Assembly: GCA_001574975.1 (NCBI GenBank)
Contig: KQ965868.1
Coordinates: forward strand, 1-64,000
DNA from: Gonapodya prolifera JEL478
Taxonomy: Eukaryota > Monoblepharomycota > Monoblepharidomycetes > Monoblepharidales > Gonapodyaceae
Direction: 5' to 3'
Length of the DNA: 64,000 bases
Each line of letters starts with the position of its first letter. Position 1 is the first letter of the stretch. The notes under the pieces were generated by a model that made no database searches, was not told the origin of the DNA, and worked only from the letters and a program-made list of their open reading frames with translations. Both the position numbers and the translations under genes were made by a program. Shown here in pieces: positions 12,040-22,979 of the stretch.

Positions 12040-12734
12040 GGTGCAGGCACATCAATCTGAGGGCGGGGGAACAAACTTGGATGTAATGTCGCTTCATCCG
12101 TGCATTTCGGAATCGCATGTATTTGTATGTCTTTGCATTAGACTTGGTCGAATAGACTATTATTGTGAGCCGACGAACATTGAGGACTGAGGAGGAGCGA
12201 CTGGACGTCGAGCTTCGGTGAAGGTTGGGAAATGCGCAAGCGTTCTGAGCGTTCGTTTCTACGCCATGGACGGTCAAAACCCTTCGGATCCTTTTTCCTT
12301 CCTTTTTCAACACCTGATTGTTCATGGAGTCGGTAGGAAGCTTGAAATCTCGTTCTATTGATGTCTATTTTCTGAAGTCACGCAGCTTAACCATTATAAT
12401 TGCAAAACTCGATTGGAAGTCCAGCTACGGCCATACGCAATGAAAAGTGCCGCTTCCCGTCCGATCAGCAGAAGCCCGTACCAGTCCAGTCAGTACTAGC
12501 GTGAGAGATCAACTGGGAATACTGGGTGCTGTAGTTTTGCTGTTTTAGAATCCAAAGTTCAATTGACGAAAATCACTTTATTTTGGGAGAGGTTGTTCTC
12601 TTCGCTCTCAGATTTCCACCTTCTTTTTATTTCATCACGCATTATTCATTAGTTTCTATCTAACAGACAGGGTGTTTTATACTGCGGAGCTGTTCTGGAT
12701 ATTGTTGTTCCCTTTTTGTGAGAAAAGATGATCA

Positions 12735-13738
12735 TCAAATTCGTTCTGAAACCTGCAACGTAGCAATCGCAAACTCACCACTCTCTGTTGTTGACTTCTT
12801 GGGATCTGCAGTCGCCTTGTGNAAGAAACTTGAGCGAGCAGTGGTGCTTCCGGCTTCCTGACTTGATTTCGCCTTGGCTGCGGAAGCCTTATCCAAGCGA
12901 CTGTAGACTGACATCATGCAATACAAGCCTCCTGTGATGATGAAATTTGACGATCCGGAAAAGAGAATTCTCTGAAAGTCGATGTTCTGAATCGGCTGGG
13001 GAAGCTCTGTGAGCAGAATGATGACTTCAGCGAGAGAAGCGACGATTGTTGCCAGTACGCAGAGATCGACAATGAACGAGATCCAGTTGACTTCCTTCTT
13101 GTGCCATCGCAGAGAGTAAAANACGTAAAGAAAACGGAAGGACGTGACGACATCAACAAGCAGCTGGTAGCTGTAGATCGGGTACAGCGGCATGAGATCG
13201 TAGACCATCTGACATCCGATGAANNNNNNNNNNNNNNNNNNNNNNNNNNNNNNNNNNNNNNNNNNNNNNNNNNNNNNNNNNNNNNNNNNNNNNNNNNNNN
13301 NNNNNNNNNNNNNNNNNNNNNNNNNNNNNNNNNNNNNNNNNNNNNNNNNNNNNNNNNNNNNNNNNNNNNNNNNNNNNNNNNNNNNNNNNNNNNNNNNNNN
13401 NNNNNNNNNNNNNNNNNNNNNNNNNNNNNNNNNNNNNNNNNNNNNNNNNNNNNNNNNNNNNNNNNNNNNNNNNNNNNNNNNNNNNNNNNNNNNNNNNNNN
13501 NNNNNNNNNNNNNNNNNNNNNNNNNNNNNNNNNNNNNNNNNNNNNNNNNNNNNNNNNNNNNNNNNNNNNNNNNNNNNNNNNNNNNNNNNNNNNNNNNNNN
13601 NNNNNNNNNNNNNNNNNNNNNNNNNNNNNNNNNNNNNNNNNNNNNNNNCAGATTGATGAGGACGACGATGAAACCCATCCCTGCCAAACCAGTTCCAACA
13701 GCGTTAAGCGTCAGCGTCGTGATCACAGTGGGATCCAT
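12735..13738 (-). CDS. Multi-pass membrane protein, interrupted by a scaffold gap
   Basis: Start MDPTVITTLTLNAV at 13738 leads into a first hydrophobic segment (GLAGMGFIVVLINL), which is then lost in the N-run. After the gap come hydrophobic stretches: YPIYSYQLLVDVV, SFIVDLCVLATIVASLAEVI, and SSNFIITGGLYCMM. A charged tail rich in Ser/Lys follows (SRLDKASAAKAKSS). At least four membrane segments are visible. No family is recognised. A GTGAGT inside the tail may be a donor, so the true C-terminus could differ from the stop at 12735. Two single Ns also lie in the coding part. Confidence 0.55.
13224..13648. other. Assembly gap (425 Ns)
   Basis: An uninterrupted run of N lies within the membrane-protein gene. 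The length may be an estimate rather than a real distance. Confidence 0.98.
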
Positions 13739-14192
13739 CTCGAAGAAAATTGAATTCTCTGATGAGGGAGACCGGGATGCCGAAGTTATTAGGCGGAAGT
13801 TGTGCAGAACAGCGAAATTTCCTTCGCAACAACGCAAGGCAGCCGTGCTCTTGGCATCGTATCCGACAGCACGGATTTTATCGATATACCCGCATTTAAT
13901 ATTCTCGATATCCCCTACCCGATTATTGAACACGATGAGTAATGTATAATTCCCATTCATTGAATAGACTCATTACTGTCCATCCCTTGAATTCTGCCTC
14001 AAGGAATGTGCGAGCTCATTCAATTCCTCGTTATAATATACGAGTGATATTACTGGATGTGGAAATTTGCTGATGCGGCTTCATTTTCCAAGGCGTCCCA
14101 AAACCGCCACCCTGTCCCAGAGAAATCTCCGCCCCGCTTCCTGATTACCGCCAACTCTTTCCCCACGCACTTTCCTGCATCAGTCTCGCCGA

Positions 14193-15581
14193 ATGTCTGT
14201 CGCCGCGCAGACCACGAGCTCGCGACGACGGACGCCATCGCCTGTGCATGTCCATGTTCAGCAGCAGGTGCTGGTGACATCGGACCAGGCGGATGCAGAG
14301 ACGGGACACGTCCAAGTTGCGGTAGTTCTTCCCTCGATGGCTGCGTCAGGGATGCCCACAATGAACTTCGCGCCAGCAAAGCCTCCAGAATCGTCGCCCG
14401 GGTCGCCGACACTCGCGTCCTCTCTTCTCGCTATATTCATCCCTGACGCCATCAGAGTGCGCACACCATCCTCGATTATAAGGTCGGGGAGGTCTCCGTC
14501 TCCCATGCCGACGATGCTTCCTCCCGCTGCGATATCTCCGCCCACATTCTCACCTCCGAACTCCCCCGTGGCTGGGGCGAGACAGGGACCCGGACAGACC
14601 GAGTTGCTTCTGACGCAGCAGCTCGGAGCGGTTTTAGGACCAGGTCACCTTCCAACACCCAGTCTGCCAACTCCATCGCAAGACATAATGGGACCACTTC
14701 ACCCGCCTCCACACACTCTCCCTCCCCCATCTTTGATGCCTTCACCTCTCCCAACACCTCCATTATCCTCAGCCCCCCTCTCCCTCAACGCAAACGGCCA
14801 TGCATCCCCTCCAGCTCAGCACCCTCACGTCAACCTCACTCTGCATGACCACTCGGATGACACCCCCATTTCTCCAACCGTCGAGGCACCGGATACCCTT
14901 GGAGGTACCTGGTGGCGTCTTGGGGCGGGTACAGGCGGAAGTGATGTCCAGTTGACGAATGGGCAGACTTCGGTCTCCATACTATCGCCACCTCGGGATA
15001 CTCGCCCTCCCACCAACCAGCAGTCCCCACCGGAGGGACCGAACGGTACAGCACGATCACGTTCACCAAGCTGGTGGGGACTTGGAGCCCTTGCGCTCGT
15101 CGGAGCCGCCACTAGACCCGCGGCAAACCCGGCTAATGGATCTACTCCCCAAGCCGCGACAACACCTGGAACGTCTTCGCCTCCCAACACACGTGGCCCC
15201 ACTTGGCCCTCACTATCAACACTTCTCACACCCTCCCTCCTCAACCCCAATCCTCTGACAGCCAGCCTTTCGCCGCCCGTCACTGCGTTCAACCCCGCCC
15301 GCTCATACCGCCGTCCACCTTCTCCCTCTCCTGTGCGCCTGCCCGCTCTCCCTGTGTCCTCTCTCGTCGCGTCAGAGGCCGCCAAGTCCCAGTTGGGAAC
15401 TGCGTGGCGAGAACGGAGCAGAAGTCGGGGGAGAACTGGGGCACCTATAGGTGGAGCAGCGTTTGTCGTGGACAGAACACTGGAGAGGGAAGGGAGGCGA
15501 GATTCAAGTGGAGTTGAACGGGATAGGAATGAGGATGGAGCCGGCGGGGCCGGTGCAGCAAGCGGAACTTGGTGGTTGTAA
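14193..15581 (+). CDS. Pro/Ser-rich low-complexity protein (462 aa, one exon)
   Basis: One long uninterrupted frame starts at MSVAAQTTSSRRRTPSP. The product is rich in Pro, Ser and Thr throughout, with PPTFSPPNSPV, LPTPSLPTPSQ and many SP/TP pairs that could be phosphorylation sites. A short hydrophobic patch, WWGLGALALVGAA, lies near residue 300. The C-terminus is charged (WRERSRSRGRTG) and ends GTWWL. The motif GTWW occurs twice (GGTWWRLGAGT and the end). No known domain is visible. The length without a stop in a compact genome supports a real gene, probably a disordered scaffold or regulator. Confidence 0.6.
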   Translation: MSVAAQTTSSRRRTPSPVHVHVQQQVLVTSDQADAETGHVQVAVVLPSMAASGMPTMNFAPAKPPESSPGSPTLASSLLAIFIPDAIRVRTPSSIIRSGRSPSPMPTMLPPAAISPPTFSPPNSPVAGARQGPGQTELLLTQQLGAVLGPGHLPTPSLPTPSQDIMGPLHPPPHTLPPPSLMPSPLPTPPLSSAPLSLNANGHASPPAQHPHVNLTLHDHSDDTPISPTVEAPDTLGGTWWRLGAGTGGSDVQLTNGQTSVSILSPPRDTRPPTNQQSPPEGPNGTARSRSPSWWGLGALALVGAATRPAANPANGSTPQAATTPGTSSPPNTRGPTWPSLSTLLTPSLLNPNPLTASLSPPVTAFNPARSYRRPPSPSPVRLPALPVSSLVASEAAKSQLGTAWRERSRSRGRTGAPIGGAAFVVDRTLEREGRRDSSGVERDRNEDGAGGAGAASGTWWL

Positions 15582-15770
15582 AGGTTAACGCATGCGCCAG
15601 GTTTTGAAGCGAGACAATTGGATTGGCATGCAGCATTCTGTGTTGGAGGCATTTGTGTTGATAAGTATAGCACACTCGAAAATAGATAATTTTTGCTGAA
15701 TGCATGGGTTTTCACCCACCCAAGGATATAGTGCACCAGCCATTGGGATCAAAACGTTTCTCTCTGTCGG

Positions 15771-16235
15771 GACCACGCATGCGCACTCAGACCCAAAGCC
15801 AAAGTGGATGGTATGACATGGGAATGGTGTTGACGTTTCGACATATAGATCATCAGCGTTTTAGTAAGTGTAAGCGCCAAAACGCCATGAAATAAGCGGT
15901 CCCCTGTTGAAGACCGCTTCGATCTGAAGTGATAAAAGATGCAAAAAAAGTAAGTGCTGTGCCCGTTGCTGGGTTTGAACCAGCGACCTCCTGCTTACTA
16001 GGCAGGCGCAACTACCACTGCGCTAAACGGGCCAACGATATAAAACTGCTGAAAATTAATTTTATATAATATTATTATTTATTTGGTTTCTGGTCGACTC
16101 TGGAAGAGTTGGTGATAGAGGAAGCTGTCCATCTGCCTTTCCGCGGAGGATGGCGCGCACATGGGTATAAAGTCCCGGAACGAGTTCAAGCCATAACAGC
16201 TGACAGGACAACAGGGCGTTGCAGAGTGGCTGTGA
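15771..16235. repeat. Left arm of tRNA-containing inverted repeat
   Basis: This arm matches the reverse complement of about 20661-21143. Shared blocks outside the tRNA include gcggtcccctgttgaag, gcttcgatc, ctggaagagttggtgataga and ctgcctttccgcggaggatg. Identity is imperfect outside the tRNA, which suggests an old duplication. The arm contains a tRNA-Thr on the minus strand. Confidence 0.8.
15960..16032 (-). tRNA. tRNA-Thr (AGU anticodon), copy 1
   Basis: The cloverleaf is complete on the minus strand: acceptor GCCCGTT pairs with AACGGGC plus discriminator A, the D arm holds AGTGGTAGTT, the anticodon stem CCTGC/GCAGG closes the loop CTAGTAA with anticodon AGT, and the T arm is GCTGG TTCAAAC CCAGC. 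There is no intron and no encoded CCA. It differs from copy 2 at one T-loop base. Confidence 0.95.
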
Positions 16236-17930
16236 GTTCTCTGTTTGGGATGCATGTTGTCTGCCTCCTCGCAGAGCATCCTGATATTGTGCAGTGTCAA
16301 TAGGCAATGCTGCATAAATGAAGCCACCTGATAACTCTGGTAGTGTCCAACTTAATTCTCTACATGATTTCTATTACTTTCTGCTGGCCCACCCCTGTCT
16401 GCCTTTCCAAATCATGCTCCACTCCCCTTTGCATTGACGTCTCTGTTTGAAAGGTTGCCAGAAGCACTAGTTTGGTTGTGCTATTACGTTCAACATTGTC
16501 TTTAAGCAGACACAATGGAAATCAGCTATAGTACCAGGCTGAGCTCTGTGTTGTGTGCTTGTCCAAACCGCCATGTACAAATGTCTCTTCAGACAAAGGC
16601 AAGCAAACAACTCAACCAAACTCCCACTGAAGATGCACCAATTTCCAGGGCGGCAAACCTGGAAAGAAAGCCATCAGTGGAGCTCTATGGTGATGATGTA
16701 CATGTAACCTTTTTTAATTTTAAGATCCCATGCAAGCTCTGAGGGGCAGCAGGGAATCCATGATGATGCATGGCTGGCAGCTCCTCTGAGATGGCTGGGT
16801 TCCATTGACTGTGCAAGGTAGGTCTGTTGCCTCCGTCTCAGCCAGCATTTGTAAAACAAAAAAAAAGGAAAGGAGGTGGGGGGGGCCTCCACTGTTGACA
16901 TTTCCCAGACTTACCAGAGGAAGATGTGGGCAACATGAAGTGAGCAAACATTCTGTATGTCCAGCAACATGGTATGCATTTTCTTATGAATAAAAAATGC
17001 ATGGATAAGTGCAATTTTGACCCAAGTTTGCAGTAACACATGAATAGGTTAGCAATGAAAGGAGATGAGCTTTGCCCATGGGGATTCCATGAGTTTTACA
17101 GAATAGATGTTGCCAAAAAGAAATCATAACAGTTGAGAGAATGGTTTTGGTAGCAGAGTGATGTGAGCAAAATCAATGTAGAGGCTTTATGTTTGTTGGA
17201 ATGGGTGCAGTGCATTGTTTTTTTCAGTCCTATTCATTGTCTTTTGGTTTAGTATGAATAGAAAAATAGGAGTTCAGTTAAGGTGACCAGTAGGGAGGGG
17301 CCAGTAAGGGAAGCCAAGGAGGGGTGGCCCAAGCAGGGTTGACCAGTAGGGGAGGTCACCAGAGGGTGCTTTTTGCACCTTGCAATTTGCAATGACTGAA
17401 GTGCCATTGATACTGATTGACATTGTTCTCATTGAGAATTAATTGAGTAATGGCAGTGAGTATTTTGGCCATAACATCTAACAGTGTGAGCCATATGACC
17501 CACAGTGACGAACTTGAAACAGCAATGAGGAGCATTATGAATTGACAAATTATTTAGCTCTTCAAACTGCTCAATAGTGATGGAATGTAAGAAAAGGCCC
17601 ATCACATGACTGGCACCCCACCTGTGGAACATGCACAGGCCACCCTACCCTGTTTTGGAGTCAGGCTTGCCCTGCCTCAATGATTTAACCCCACTGGCAA
17701 TGAGTCCCAGACGGAGCTCACAAGATGGCATAAAACCCATGCAAAAGGCAAGCTTCCAAAGGTCCAGATGATTCAATTGTAAGTATGGGTAGGTCCCTCC
17801 CTCTGACACAGAAGCACATCCAACAGACCACAAACTCCAAGCCATCAGCAATTGACCTCCCAGTAGTCTTTGCAAGTATCACAGGAGCATCACCAGGCAA
17901 GGTCTCAACATTCAAGAACCTTGTGTCATA

Positions 17931-18407
17931 CTGACATCCACTAATGTGGAATATATAGAGTAGTATGAGTGTTGGGTATTAGCTGCTGCGCCACTACTGT
18001 GGCCGCGGGTTTAGATGTGCACACCTGCAGGATGTGCCCTAAGTTTGGCATCACGTTCCTGCAGGTGAGTTCCATGCACATTACAACTTGTTGTGTATAT
18101 TTGATCACACATACACTGCTACACAACCTAGGTGAGCTGCATGAGCCTGTAAACTGCAGGAACGTGTATATATGATCAGATGTACATAGCAAGACGTAAT
18201 GTGCATAGAACTCACCTGCAGGAACGTGATGCCAAACTTAGGGCACGTCCTGCAGGTGTGCACATCTAAACCCGCGGCCACAGTAGTGGCACAGCAGCTA
18301 ATACCCAACACTCATACTACACTATATACTCCACGTTAGTGGATGTCAGTGTGACATACACGTTCCTGCAGTTTACAGGCTCGTGCAGCTCACCTAGGTT
18401 GTGTAGC
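17931..18407. repeat. Nested inverted repeat (A-B-A'-B')
   Basis: Segment A (17931-18082) is nearly the reverse complement of A' (18198-18349). Segment B (18118-18171) is nearly the reverse complement of B' (18356-18407). The pairs interlock rather than nest, and ctgcagg/cctgcag recurs at the junctions. The outer ends read ctgacatccacta inward from both sides. It may be a non-autonomous DNA element with terminal inverted repeats that captured a second hairpin. Confidence 0.8.
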
Positions 18408-19061
18408 ACCTTGGCCTTAATGGTGCACACTCAACTTGTGTGGCTGGACCCATCAAGACTCCACATCAACTTGGCATGGAAGGATTTCAGACCTAACAAA
18501 CTCATTAAACTTGAAATGTTCATAAAAGTTGGAGCCAAGGTTTGTATGTTGCTGCTATAAATGATCCTGAGACTAACACCACTTCCAGCCTGACTCAAAG
18601 AGACTACAAGATACTGGACATCATTGTTGATACAGATATGGATGGCAAAGAGAATGTAAGAGCATTGCGTAACTGCCTTTGGTAAAAGATATAACTTTGT
18701 CAAACCACATCCAGGCAGCCATAAACTGTTCTAACTGGTGCAACTCAAACCTCCACATTGTCATCCCAATCAAGTGATGCAACTACAGTCAGTGGAAAAG
18801 GGAAGCTCCTCAAAGACAGACCCTGCAAACATGTAGAAAATTCAAAGTAAGCTGTGATCCAGTCAATGTCTCTATAGGTGCATCTGACAAGCCATTGCCC
18901 CTGTGCAAGTTGCTTCCATGAACTAATTTTCAAAATCCAACAGCAGCAATGTACATGGCCCACCATGATATAGCAAGAGAATATTGACACACTGCAAAGT
19001 ACAACACTGATGTCTGGGTGAGCTGATGCAATATGTAATACATAACATCAACACATAGTAC

Positions 19062-19298
19062 TGTGGTAGAACTGATAGTCAATTAGCCTCCTAGGATGCT
19101 CCAAAGGGTAAGTAGCAATGTCAGACTAGAGAGAGAAGGGCAATGAGGGAGATTGGAGAAGAGTGAGATTATTGTGTATTGGTCAATCAGATGAGGCATC
19201 GCACATTAAATAGTGGTGCCTTCAGCTACCTTTATGCCCCATCCTACTCAAGGTACATATAGTGTATATTAACCCCTTTGAGTGTTAATTCCACTACA
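19062..19298. mobile_element. LTR-like repeat, first copy
   Basis: About 237 bases begin TGTGGTAGAACTGAT and end ATTCCACTACA, the TG...CA and short inverted ends of long terminal repeats. A second direct copy lies at 19925-20163, with about 0.6 kb between. Family is undetermined. The two copies differ at many bases, which suggests an old insertion. No clear target-site duplication was seen. Confidence 0.6.
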
Positions 19299-19924
19299 AT
19301 ACAATGTTCAACAATAGAGAATCAACAAGTTGCCACTTGCGGTTGACAAGGAGGGCAACAGCATTGTCACAACAGAAAATGTAATGGCAAGTTTCATAAG
19401 CTTTTGCTGATGTGGAAGGTACCATCAAATACAATTTGTGTAGATGTCCCAAAACCAAGTCAAGGCTTGTGCAACGCTGATGCAAGACGTGGGCAATTTT
19501 CTTGCAGAGGAGCATAGGAAATGGAAGGAAGCTGAAAAGGACAGATTCCAGTGGCTGTCCCTAGGCAAAACAGGTCCCATGAGGAAATGGCCAACATGGG
19601 AACCAAATATTAAGCAAGTGAAAGGTTATACATTTTCCAACACATTGCGGGAACTTGAATATTTCCAACCCTGTCCCTGCAGTGTGGGAATGTGTACAAA
19701 CCTGACAGATATGGTATTCCAGGCTAATTTCATGTACATGTACAGATTCCCCATCTTGCAAAACAGCAAATTACCATGCCCCCTGAGCATATGTAAAAGC
19801 AGTATAATTTACCCACTGTGTACCCCAGTAAATTACCTTGGACTGGTAAAAGGATGGGAAATGGAATGGGAAATGTGTGGGAACTGCGATTACCATGGGG
19901 TGGTATGGGAAAGATTTTTCCTGT

Positions 19925-20163
19925 TGTGGTAGAACTGATACTCAATCAGCCTCCTAGGGTTATCCAAAGGGTAAGTAGCAGTGCGGGACTAGAGAAGATT
20001 GGACGGAGAGAGAGATGGTAGTATGTGAGATAGATGTGTATTGGTCTAGCTAGATGAGGCTTCTGAACATATAAATAGTGGTGCCTGAAGCGTCCTTTAT
20101 GCCCCATCCTACCCAAGGCTTCAGTAGTTCCTACTAACCCCTTCAAGTGTTAGTTCCACTACA
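19925..20163. mobile_element. LTR-like repeat, second copy
   Basis: About 239 bases in the same orientation as 19062-19298, with the same ends and shared blocks such as aaagggtaagtagca, aatagtggtgcct and atgccccatcctac. The pair could be a much-reduced LTR element or two independent solo LTRs. Confidence 0.6.
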
Positions 20164-20660
20164 CTGTGAAGACAACTAGCATCCCAGGTAGAAATATAGT
20201 TGTCAGATGCAAGGAGAAGAGAGACAACCTGGAGAGAATTCCAGACAAATTGTAGTGCTCAAATTGTTGGAGTTGTCACATATATTATGCAAATGAAGCC
20301 AGGCTCCTTCAATTGAGTGCACCTTCCCAACTCCTTCCTTCTTGCCACATGGATGTGTACATGGTGACAAGGCTAGTGTAAAGCCTAAGTACCTTGCGCA
20401 GCAGCTAAGGTGAGGTGCAGTAATCTGGGGGCAAGTTAGCAAATGCCTTGGGAGCATCCCTCAGTGTATCAAATTCATTGCAAAAACAATGAAGCGGATC
20501 TGTCTTTTGCACTGCCAAAGGTTGCAGGTGAAGACTCTCACAGACTTATTGGTGGTTACCTGTCACCTGAATCTGCTGAAAAGGTACTTATTTGAGCCTA
20601 CACCCATAGAGATAACCTGCACCCGCACCTCTCTATCACAAAAGGAGTGCAAATCATAAC

Positions 20661-21143
20661 TCTCAGCTACACTCTGCAACGTCCCACGGACCATTCAGCT
20701 GCTACGGCTTATACTTGTTCCAGGACTTTTATACGCGCGTGCGCGCCATCCTCCGCGGAAAGGCAGATGGACGGCCACCTCTATCACCAACTCTTCCAGA
20801 CGAGCAGACGGAGTCGAGTTCTGTATTTACCAAGACAAAACGCTAGCAATCTTCAATATACACAAATTTTGTAAACTAAAATACGTTTGCCCGTTTAGCG
20901 CAGTGGTAGTTGCGCCTGCCTAGTAAGCAGGAGGTCGCTGGTTCAAATCCAGCAACGGGCACGTCCATTTGCTTTTTGGGCCCCTTTTGTCACTTCGGAT
21001 CGAAGCGGCCTTCAACAGGGGACCGCTCATTTCACGCCGCTTTGGTGCTTAGACTTCTGAAAATGCTTGTACTCCATATTTCGACCTGCCAACACCATCC
21101 CTATGTCGCAGCATCCACTTTGGTTGTGAGTGCGTGGGTGGTT
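20661..21143. repeat. Right arm of tRNA-containing inverted repeat
   Basis: Inverted partner of 15771-16235. It carries the plus-strand tRNA-Thr. Similarity extends on both sides of the tRNA, so the duplicated unit was larger than the tRNA gene. Confidence 0.8.
20889..20961 (+). tRNA. tRNA-Thr (AGU anticodon), copy 2
   Basis: Same cloverleaf as copy 1: acceptor GCCCGTT/AACGGGC, anticodon loop CTAGTAA and T arm GCTGG/CCAGC with loop TTCAAAT, discriminator A. There is no intron. Upstream is A+T-rich, and downstream the shared flank continues. Confidence 0.95.
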
Positions 21144-21477
21144 TCAACAACAGTTTCGTTTGCATCCGAGAGGCGGTGGTCATTTTCCCTTCATGTCACG
21201 GTACCAACTTGCGAAATGTTTGTAATTCAGAGAGACGACCCGGACGACATCGTATTGTTGCCCTATTGGGAAGACTTTCCAGAGCGTGGACACCATAACG
21301 AAATGATTTTTGGAGTTTTGGTGTATTATTCACTCCAAAAAGGGGGATTATCATACAGCCATACAGTATCGTAGAAGAATTAAAATCCAGAAAGGAAAAC
21401 AATGTCCACAAAAATCAAATGCGTAAAACCCATGCACCACCCTGCTCTACCACCTCTCCACTCCCACAACCACCACC

Positions 21478-22960
21478 TCACACGCTCCCCGCGCACGCCG
21501 TCCGCTCATGGTGCCTAAACCTGTCCTGCCTCGCAAACCCGGCCCCGCACTTTGCGCACGTGTAAGGCTTCTCCCCCGTATGCTTCCTCGAATGACGAGC
21601 GAGATCGTAGGGGCGGGTGAACACGGCGTCGCACCCGTCGTGCGTGCATGCGTAGGTCGTCGAGGAGTGGGTCTTCATGTGGGTCACGAGGTTGTGTTTG
21701 CGGGAGAAGGTCCAGGGGCAGAGCTGAGGGGAGGTAAGGAGGTGAGCAAAAGGGGAAGGGAAGAGGGAGGCGGGAGGAAGGGGGGGACTCACCGAGCACG
21801 CAAAAGGCCGGTCCGGGCCGCTCAGAGGAGGGGCCTTGGCCTTAGCGCGGGAGGCGGTTCGCACGGCGCCACCACCGGGAGAGGACGGAGCCACCGACCC
21901 GGCACGGGACAAGGCGAGGTTCGGAGACACGGAGCCGACAGAGACCGAGCCCGAGCCCGTGGACGCCGGGGACGGGGTGTCGAGGGACATCGTGTCTACA
22001 GTCGAGGGGTCAAAGTCGAACGATCCGACGGTGGCGGCGAGCTTGGCGAGGTCGGCTTCCAGGCCCAGGTTCGAGATGAGTTGGGCCACGAGGGCCGGGT
22101 CGTATTGAGCGAGCTCCGCGAGGGCGGCGAAGGATGCGGTGGGGTCGATGGTGTAGTTGGATGCGTCCGAGAAAGCCTCCCAGTGCGGGGCGGCCTCGCA
22201 CACCGAGGGGTGCGGAAGAGCGGGAGCTGCGTCGACGACGGTGGTCTCGGTGTCAAAGTCACAGGGGATCGACCCGAGTTCCGCGAGGAGCTGCTCGACC
22301 GACTTGTCGGAGCAGGAGAAGAAGAGCGAGGGGTCGACGGTCGTCACGTCCTCAAAGGAGGAGGGAGCGGGACCGGACGGGGCAGTGTGGCAGGTCGGGT
22401 CGTCGAAGGCGGCGAGGCCCGAGGTGTCAGGGAGAGAGAGGTCAGAGCCGAGTAAGAACGAGAAAAGTTCGGGGGTTTGGAGGGGGACTGTTTGATACAA
22501 AGGGGATCCATGAAAGTAGGATGGGAGTTTGTGAGCAGTGAAGAGAGCACAAGAAGGAGAAAGCGACGCACCATTCAAGTCCACCTCCAGCCTGTCGAGC
22601 TTTTCGACGGTTAAGTCAAGGAGGCGCATAGCCGGTCCGTCGCCGACCGTGCCGCCGAGGTTCGCAACCGAGCGAGTCGTCGCGGAATCCCAGCGGCATC
22701 CGTCGAGTACAGTGGTAGTGTCTGCATCGCGCGGGGCGCAGAAGATATCCCAAAGCTGATTGTGTGAGTCATTCTCGAATGAGAGAGAGGGGGGGGTTGT
22801 GTTTGCTGCGGCTTGAATCTGGTTCTAGGTGCGGTGAGCTCGGATGCGCGGGCAGTAGAGGCCGTGCAGGGATGTGAGGGCCTCCGGTCCGCGGGACGCC
22901 AAGCTCGAACGGGGTGTTCTGCGCGGAGGGAAATGTCAGGGTGAGCGAGAGCCATCCACG
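21478..22960 (-). CDS. C2H2 zinc-finger transcription factor (three C-terminal fingers)
   Basis: Three consecutive C2H2 fingers close the protein: FACSLCPWTFSRKHNLVTHM, then YACTHDGCDAVFTRPYDLA..H...H with the linker TGEKPY, then YTCAKCGAGFARQDRFRHH. They bind DNA in the nucleus. The first finger is split by an intron at 21724-21792. A second intron (22492-22570) joins DLN to VPLQTPELFSFLLG. Upstream, another exon reads QLWDIFCAPRDAD and continues to MRLLDLTVEKLDRLE, preceded by a further exon near 22850-22960 (NTPFELGVPRTGG). The start codon is not settled. The middle is acidic and Ser/Ala-rich, like an activation domain. C2H2 proteins with terminal fingers and TGEKP linkers are common fungal regulators. 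Confidence 0.8.
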
Positions 22961-22979
22961 CTTACGAAACACAGGCAAT

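Larger units (their letters stand above)
16236..20660. other. Gene-free island between the tRNA-Thr arms
   Basis: By eye this stretch is richer in A+T and in TG/CA words than both flanks, and it lacks the GC-rich coding style seen elsewhere. No transposase, reverse transcriptase or host protein is recognisable. The longest frame (19444-19932, starting MSQNQVKACATLMQDVGN) mostly lies between two LTR-like repeats and resembles nothing I know. Around 17280-17370 the phrase gaccagtaggg recurs imperfectly. The island probably formed by successive insertions between the tRNA copies. Confidence 0.55.

Noticed and set aside
13101-13949. Long open frames across the N-run on both strands
   Set aside because: They are open only because Ns cannot form stops. 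Only the minus-strand membrane protein on both sides of the gap is supported.
19444-19932. 162-codon frame in the tRNA island as a gene
   Set aside because: No family resemblance, no introns, and it runs into the second LTR-like repeat, so it is not supported as a gene.
21508-22455. 315-codon plus-strand frame opposite the zinc-finger gene
   Set aside because: It is Gly/Arg-rich antisense of a GC-rich gene. The three C2H2 fingers are clearly on the minus strand.
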